In this document: one piece after another, positions 6,805 through 8,668 of the stretch
Layout: every line of letters begins with the position of its first letter
How positions within the stretch are numbered: the stretch's first letter is position 1
Assembly (NCBI GenBank): GCA_946222725.1
Contig: CAMIHT010000059.1
Location: 1 to 8,668, forward strand
Reading direction: 5' to 3'
DNA: 8,668 nt
DNA from: Actinotignum schaalii
GTDB lineage: Bacteria > Actinomycetota > Actinomycetes > Actinomycetales > Actinomycetaceae
Translations under genes and position numbers: made by a program
Notes under the pieces: generated by a model
The model's database searches: none
Told to the model about the DNA's origin: nothing
What the model saw: only the letters and a program-made list of their open reading frames with translations

Positions 6805-6810
6805 TAGAGT
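6805..6810 (+). promoter_or_regulatory. Leaderless-type -10 box of the 65-residue membrane protein gene
   Basis: TAGAGT is followed by six bases (TGCGTT) and then the ATG at 6817. No Shine-Dalgarno sequence is present. It is identical in sequence and spacing to the box of the next gene (7026-7031). Confidence 0.6.
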
Positions 6811-6816
6811 TGCGTT

Positions 6817-7014
6817 ATGGATCTGCTCATAACGACGCCGCAGCTTGCCGGCCTCACCGCATCTCCGGCCCTCACCGCGCCCCTGGCGGGCGAGCTCCTC
6901 GCCGCACCCGCCGCGGATCCGACGGCCGTGTCCATCATCCGTTGGGTGGGAATCGCCGCGGTAGCGGTGGGTGTTGCTGTCATTATCTGGCGCTGGTGGT
7001 CGAATCGCGACTAA
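6817..7014 (+). CDS. Small single-span membrane protein, 65 residues, unknown function
   Basis: I do not recognise this protein. Residues 1-36 are rich in Ala, Leu, Pro and Thr with two Leu/Ala-rich patches. Residues 37-60 form one strong membrane span (IIRWVGIAAVAVGVAVIIWRWW, broadly 40-61), and the C-terminus SNRD is short and polar. The arginines just after the span suggest the C-terminus faces the cytoplasm and the N-terminal region faces outward. The gene is supported by a TAGAGT box six bases before its ATG and by the sharply defined membrane span. It ends 23 bases before a TauE/SafE permease gene, so a partner role is possible, but that gene has its own promoter box in the gap. The antisense frame in this area has no supporting features. 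Confidence 0.7.
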   Translation: MDLLITTPQLAGLTASPALTAPLAGELLAAPAADPTAVSIIRWVGIAAVAVGVAVIIWRWWSNRD

Positions 7015-7025
7015 CGGCGCTGCGA

Positions 7026-7031
7026 TAGAGT
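7026..7031 (+). promoter_or_regulatory. Leaderless-type -10 box of the TauE/SafE permease gene
   Basis: TAGAGT sits in the 23-base gap after the small membrane protein gene. It is followed by six bases (GACGCT) and the GTG start at 7038, and no ribosome binding site is present. Leaderless translation favours ATG and GTG, which fits the chosen start. Confidence 0.6.
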
Positions 7032-7037
7032 GACGCT

Positions 7038-7862
7038 GTGCTTGCCTGCGGAGTTGGAATTGCTGTCGGTTTTGTTGTCGGCCTGCTCGGGGCTGGCGGC
7101 GGGATCCTGACCATCCCCATTCTCCTCACCGTTTTCGGGCATAGCGCACATCAAGCTTCTGCTGAATCCATCATTATCGTGGGGGTGACCTCGCTTGTTG
7201 GCATGCTCTCCGCGGCGCTGGCCCGGCGTGTGCGCTGGGGAACCGGCCTCGTCTTCGCCCTGGTAGGCATCCCGGGAACCCTGGCGGGTGCTTTCTTAGC
7301 CGGCGCGGTATCCGGGCGCATTCTCGTGTGGTCGCTGAGCGTGCTCCTTGTGGCGGTGGTGCTGAGCATGTTCTGGAGGGCAGGGCGCTCAAGCGGTGAA
7401 ATACGATCGGGCACCGCGCGTGAAAATCCGGAGAACCCGGAAAATCCGGACGCCCCGGAAAATCCGCCCGCGCCCACCCCGCGCTGGCGCACCTACCTCA
7501 TCACCGTCGTGGGTGCCTTCGGTGCGGGGGCACTCTCTGGCTTCTTCGGGGTGGGTGGTGGCTTCGTGGTGGTTCCCGCCCTCATCTTGCTCCTGCGCAT
7601 ACCTGCCCGGTATGCCAGTGCCACGTCACTCCTCGTCATGACCATCAATATGGTGGTGGCCGGGCTCGGCCGTATCCCGCAATTCACGGCGGGCCTCAGC
7701 GTGGACTGGGTGGTCGTGGCCCTCTTCACCGCAGGCTCGGCGCTGGGAAGCATCGGCGGGGAAGCCGCCGGCCGGCGCATTCCCGATCGCATCGCCACCA
7801 TCCTCTTTGGCGTGCTGCTTCTCACGGTAGCGGCCGGTACCCTGGCCGGCGAGCTCCTCTAA
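7038..7862 (+). CDS. TauE/SafE family membrane transporter
   Basis: A 274-residue polytopic protein with the two homologous halves typical of the TauE/SafE (DUF81) family, proposed exporters of sulfite, sulfoacetate or related organosulfur anions. Half one begins GFVVGLLGAGGGILTIP (11-27) and half two GALSGFFGVGGGFVVVP (164-180). Both glycine-rich turns with the following Pro are family hallmarks. About eight spans are expected, four per half (roughly 5-32, 44-62, 70-90, 94-113; 153-172, 175-188, 194-212, 222-240, plus a last one at 252-270). The loop between the halves (about 114-150) is hydrophilic and carries ENP tripeptide repeats. The substrate cannot be read from sequence, and no sulfur-metabolism gene is nearby. 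The start is GTG 7038, at the right distance from a TAGAGT box and directly before the first membrane span. Confidence 0.92.
   Translation: MLACGVGIAVGFVVGLLGAGGGILTIPILLTVFGHSAHQASAESIIIVGVTSLVGMLSAALARRVRWGTGLVFALVGIPGTLAGAFLAGAVSGRILVWSLSVLLVAVVLSMFWRAGRSSGEIRSGTARENPENPENPDAPENPPAPTPRWRTYLITVVGAFGAGALSGFFGVGGGFVVVPALILLLRIPARYASATSLLVMTINMVVAGLGRIPQFTAGLSVDWVVVALFTAGSALGSIGGEAAGRRIPDRIATILFGVLLLTVAAGTLAGELL
7422..7466 (+). repeat. Five 9-base tandem units encoding ENP repeats
   Basis: Five consecutive 9-base units read GAAAATCCG, GAGAACCCG, GAAAATCCG, GACGCCCCG, GAAAATCCG. They encode ENP, ENP, ENP, DAP, ENP in the loop between the two transporter halves. Three units are identical, which points to slippage or recent duplication. 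Changes in copy number would keep the reading frame. Confidence 0.9.
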
Positions 7863-7898
7863 GTGGGGCGCGGGCCGGGAGGCGGCGTCGTCGTTCTT

Positions 7899-7954
7899 AA
7901 AACCGGAGCGGGTGAGCACTGTTCACCGCGTAAACGGCGCTCACCCGCGTGGTT
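7899..7954 (-). terminator. Long inverted repeat between convergent permease and upp genes, probable terminator
   Basis: A perfect 10-base inverted repeat (GCGGGTGAGC at 7908-7917 and GCTCACCCGC at 7939-7948) encloses a 21-base spacer that can form a small inner stem (CCG/CGG). AACC at 7901-7904 can also pair with GGTT at 7951-7954. On the minus strand TTTT follows five bases after the core stem (7902-7899), fitting a modest terminator for upp. On the plus strand a TTTT lies further off at 7961-7964, so weak bidirectional use is possible. Confidence 0.55.
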
Positions 7955-7962
7955 CTGGCGTT

Positions 7963-8601
7963 TTAGTCGACGACGCCGTACAGGCGATCGCCGGCATCGC
8001 CCAGACCCGGCACGATATAGGCCTTCTCGTTGAGGCCCTCATCGATGGAGGCGACAACGATCTTGACATCCGCATCCGCGGGCAGATGCGACTTCACTTC
8101 CTCCAGACCCTGCGGGGTGGCCAGCAAGCACACGCAGGTAACATCGCGCGCCCCGCGTTCGAGGAGGTAGTTGATGGATTCGTGGATGGTGTGGCCGGTG
8201 GCCAGCATCGGGTCAAGAACAAAACACTGCCTCCCGGTCAGATCATCCGGGAGGCGGTTAGCGTAAGTCACGGCCTCGAGAGTTTCCTCATCGCGGCGCA
8301 AGCCGAGGAAGCCAACTTCGGCGGTGGGAAGGAGTTTCGTCATTCCTTCCAGCATGCCCAGGCCGGCCCGCAAAATCGGAACGACGATGGGTGCCGGGCG
8401 GGCCAGTTTCACACCGGTTGTGGTGGCCACCGGGGTGGTGACCGTTACTTCATGCACCGCCACATTCCGGGTGGCTTCATACGCGAGGAGAGTCACGAGC
8501 TCCTCGGTTAGCTGCCGGAAAATTGCCGACGGAGTGGTTTCATCACGGAGGACAGAGAGTTTATGCGCGACCAGAGGGTGGTCAATTTCGAGGATGTGCA
8601 T
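7963..8601 (-). CDS. upp: Uracil phosphoribosyltransferase
   Basis: A 212-residue cytoplasmic enzyme, close to the usual length of about 208. It makes UMP from uracil and PRPP in pyrimidine salvage. The family pattern is complete: start [31 protein letters not shown] at 73-83, RRDEETLE at 102-109, the PRPP-binding loop [12 protein letters not shown] at 127-138, and the uracil-binding C-terminus [15 protein letters not shown] at 195-209. The PRPP loop ends GHT, where the E. coli enzyme has GGS. This is a mild variation in a position that tolerates change. ATG 8601 is the start: it matches the family N-terminus and sits six bases after a TATCCT box. It stands alone, convergent with the permease gene. 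Confidence 0.97.
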   Translation of the reverse strand: MHILEIDHPLVAHKLSVLRDETTPSAIFRQLTEELVTLLAYEATRNVAVHEVTVTTPVATTTGVKLARPAPIVVPILRAGLGMLEGMTKLLPTAEVGFLGLRRDEETLEAVTYANRLPDDLTGRQCFVLDPMLATGHTIHESINYLLERGARDVTCVCLLATPQGLEEVKSHLPADADVKIVVASIDEGLNEKAYIVPGLGDAGDRLYGVVD

Positions 8602-8607
8602 GCTTTA

Positions 8608-8613
8608 AGGATA
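8608..8613 (-). promoter_or_regulatory. Leaderless-type -10 box of upp
   Basis: TATCCT on the minus strand is followed by six bases (TAAAGC) and the upp ATG at 8601. No Shine-Dalgarno sequence is present. The remaining bases to the window edge (8614-8668) show no gene that I can support. Confidence 0.6.
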
Positions 8614-8668
8614 GCGGTACCCGGCGGGCGACGCGCGCGGGCGGCTCGGCTTGAGGCTCGTGACACAG

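Noticed and set aside
6285..7028. A 247-codon plus-strand frame across the DUF5926 gene and the small membrane gene
   Set aside because: It is antisense to DUF5926, has no family motifs, and runs through the divergent promoter region and the small membrane protein in another frame.
7912..8511. A 199-codon plus-strand frame opposite upp
   Set aside because: It is the mirror of a highly conserved gene, has no motifs, and its start lies inside the inverted repeat.

Overview
The window looks like a chromosomal piece of a GC-rich actinobacterium, probably in or near the Actinomycetales. The reasons are high GC throughout, a DUF5926-type gene (a family I know only from Actinobacteria), and several genes that appear to be transcribed without a leader: a TANNNT -10 box lies exactly six bases before the start codon and there is no Shine-Dalgarno sequence. 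I cannot name the genus. I see no mobile element, CRISPR array, tRNA or rRNA.

Layout from left to right. The minus strand carries a kinase-like phosphotransferase (APH fold, its C-terminus cut by the window edge), 48 bases downstream of pheA (prephenate dehydratase). A 216-base divergent spacer follows. On the plus strand is a 791-residue envelope protein with a signal peptide, an exported alkaline-phosphatase-like domain and a polytopic membrane half. Its stop codon overlaps that of a convergent 56-residue acidic protein on the minus strand, which appears to have its own intrinsic terminator buried in the end of the large gene. Upstream of that small gene is the strong terminator of a family 2 glycosyltransferase (minus), and then a DUF5926 gene (minus). 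A 112-base divergent spacer leads to the plus strand: a 65-residue single-span membrane protein and a TauE/SafE-type permease. The permease is convergent with upp (uracil phosphoribosyltransferase, minus), and a long inverted repeat lies between them.

How the genes relate. pheA makes phenylpyruvate for phenylalanine synthesis, and upp salvages uracil to UMP. The glycosyltransferase and the alkaline-phosphatase-like membrane protein resemble, from memory, proteins of actinobacterial cell-envelope gene neighbourhoods, so a shared role in an envelope glycoconjugate is plausible but only inferred. The small membrane protein and the TauE/SafE permease are 23 bases apart, but each has its own leaderless-type promoter.

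The most notable signals are the five identically spaced leaderless starts, the two small proteins and the compact convergent overlap around position 4590. I did not find a clear-cut new multi-gene system. Most of the window is ordinary core genome with several poorly characterised members.
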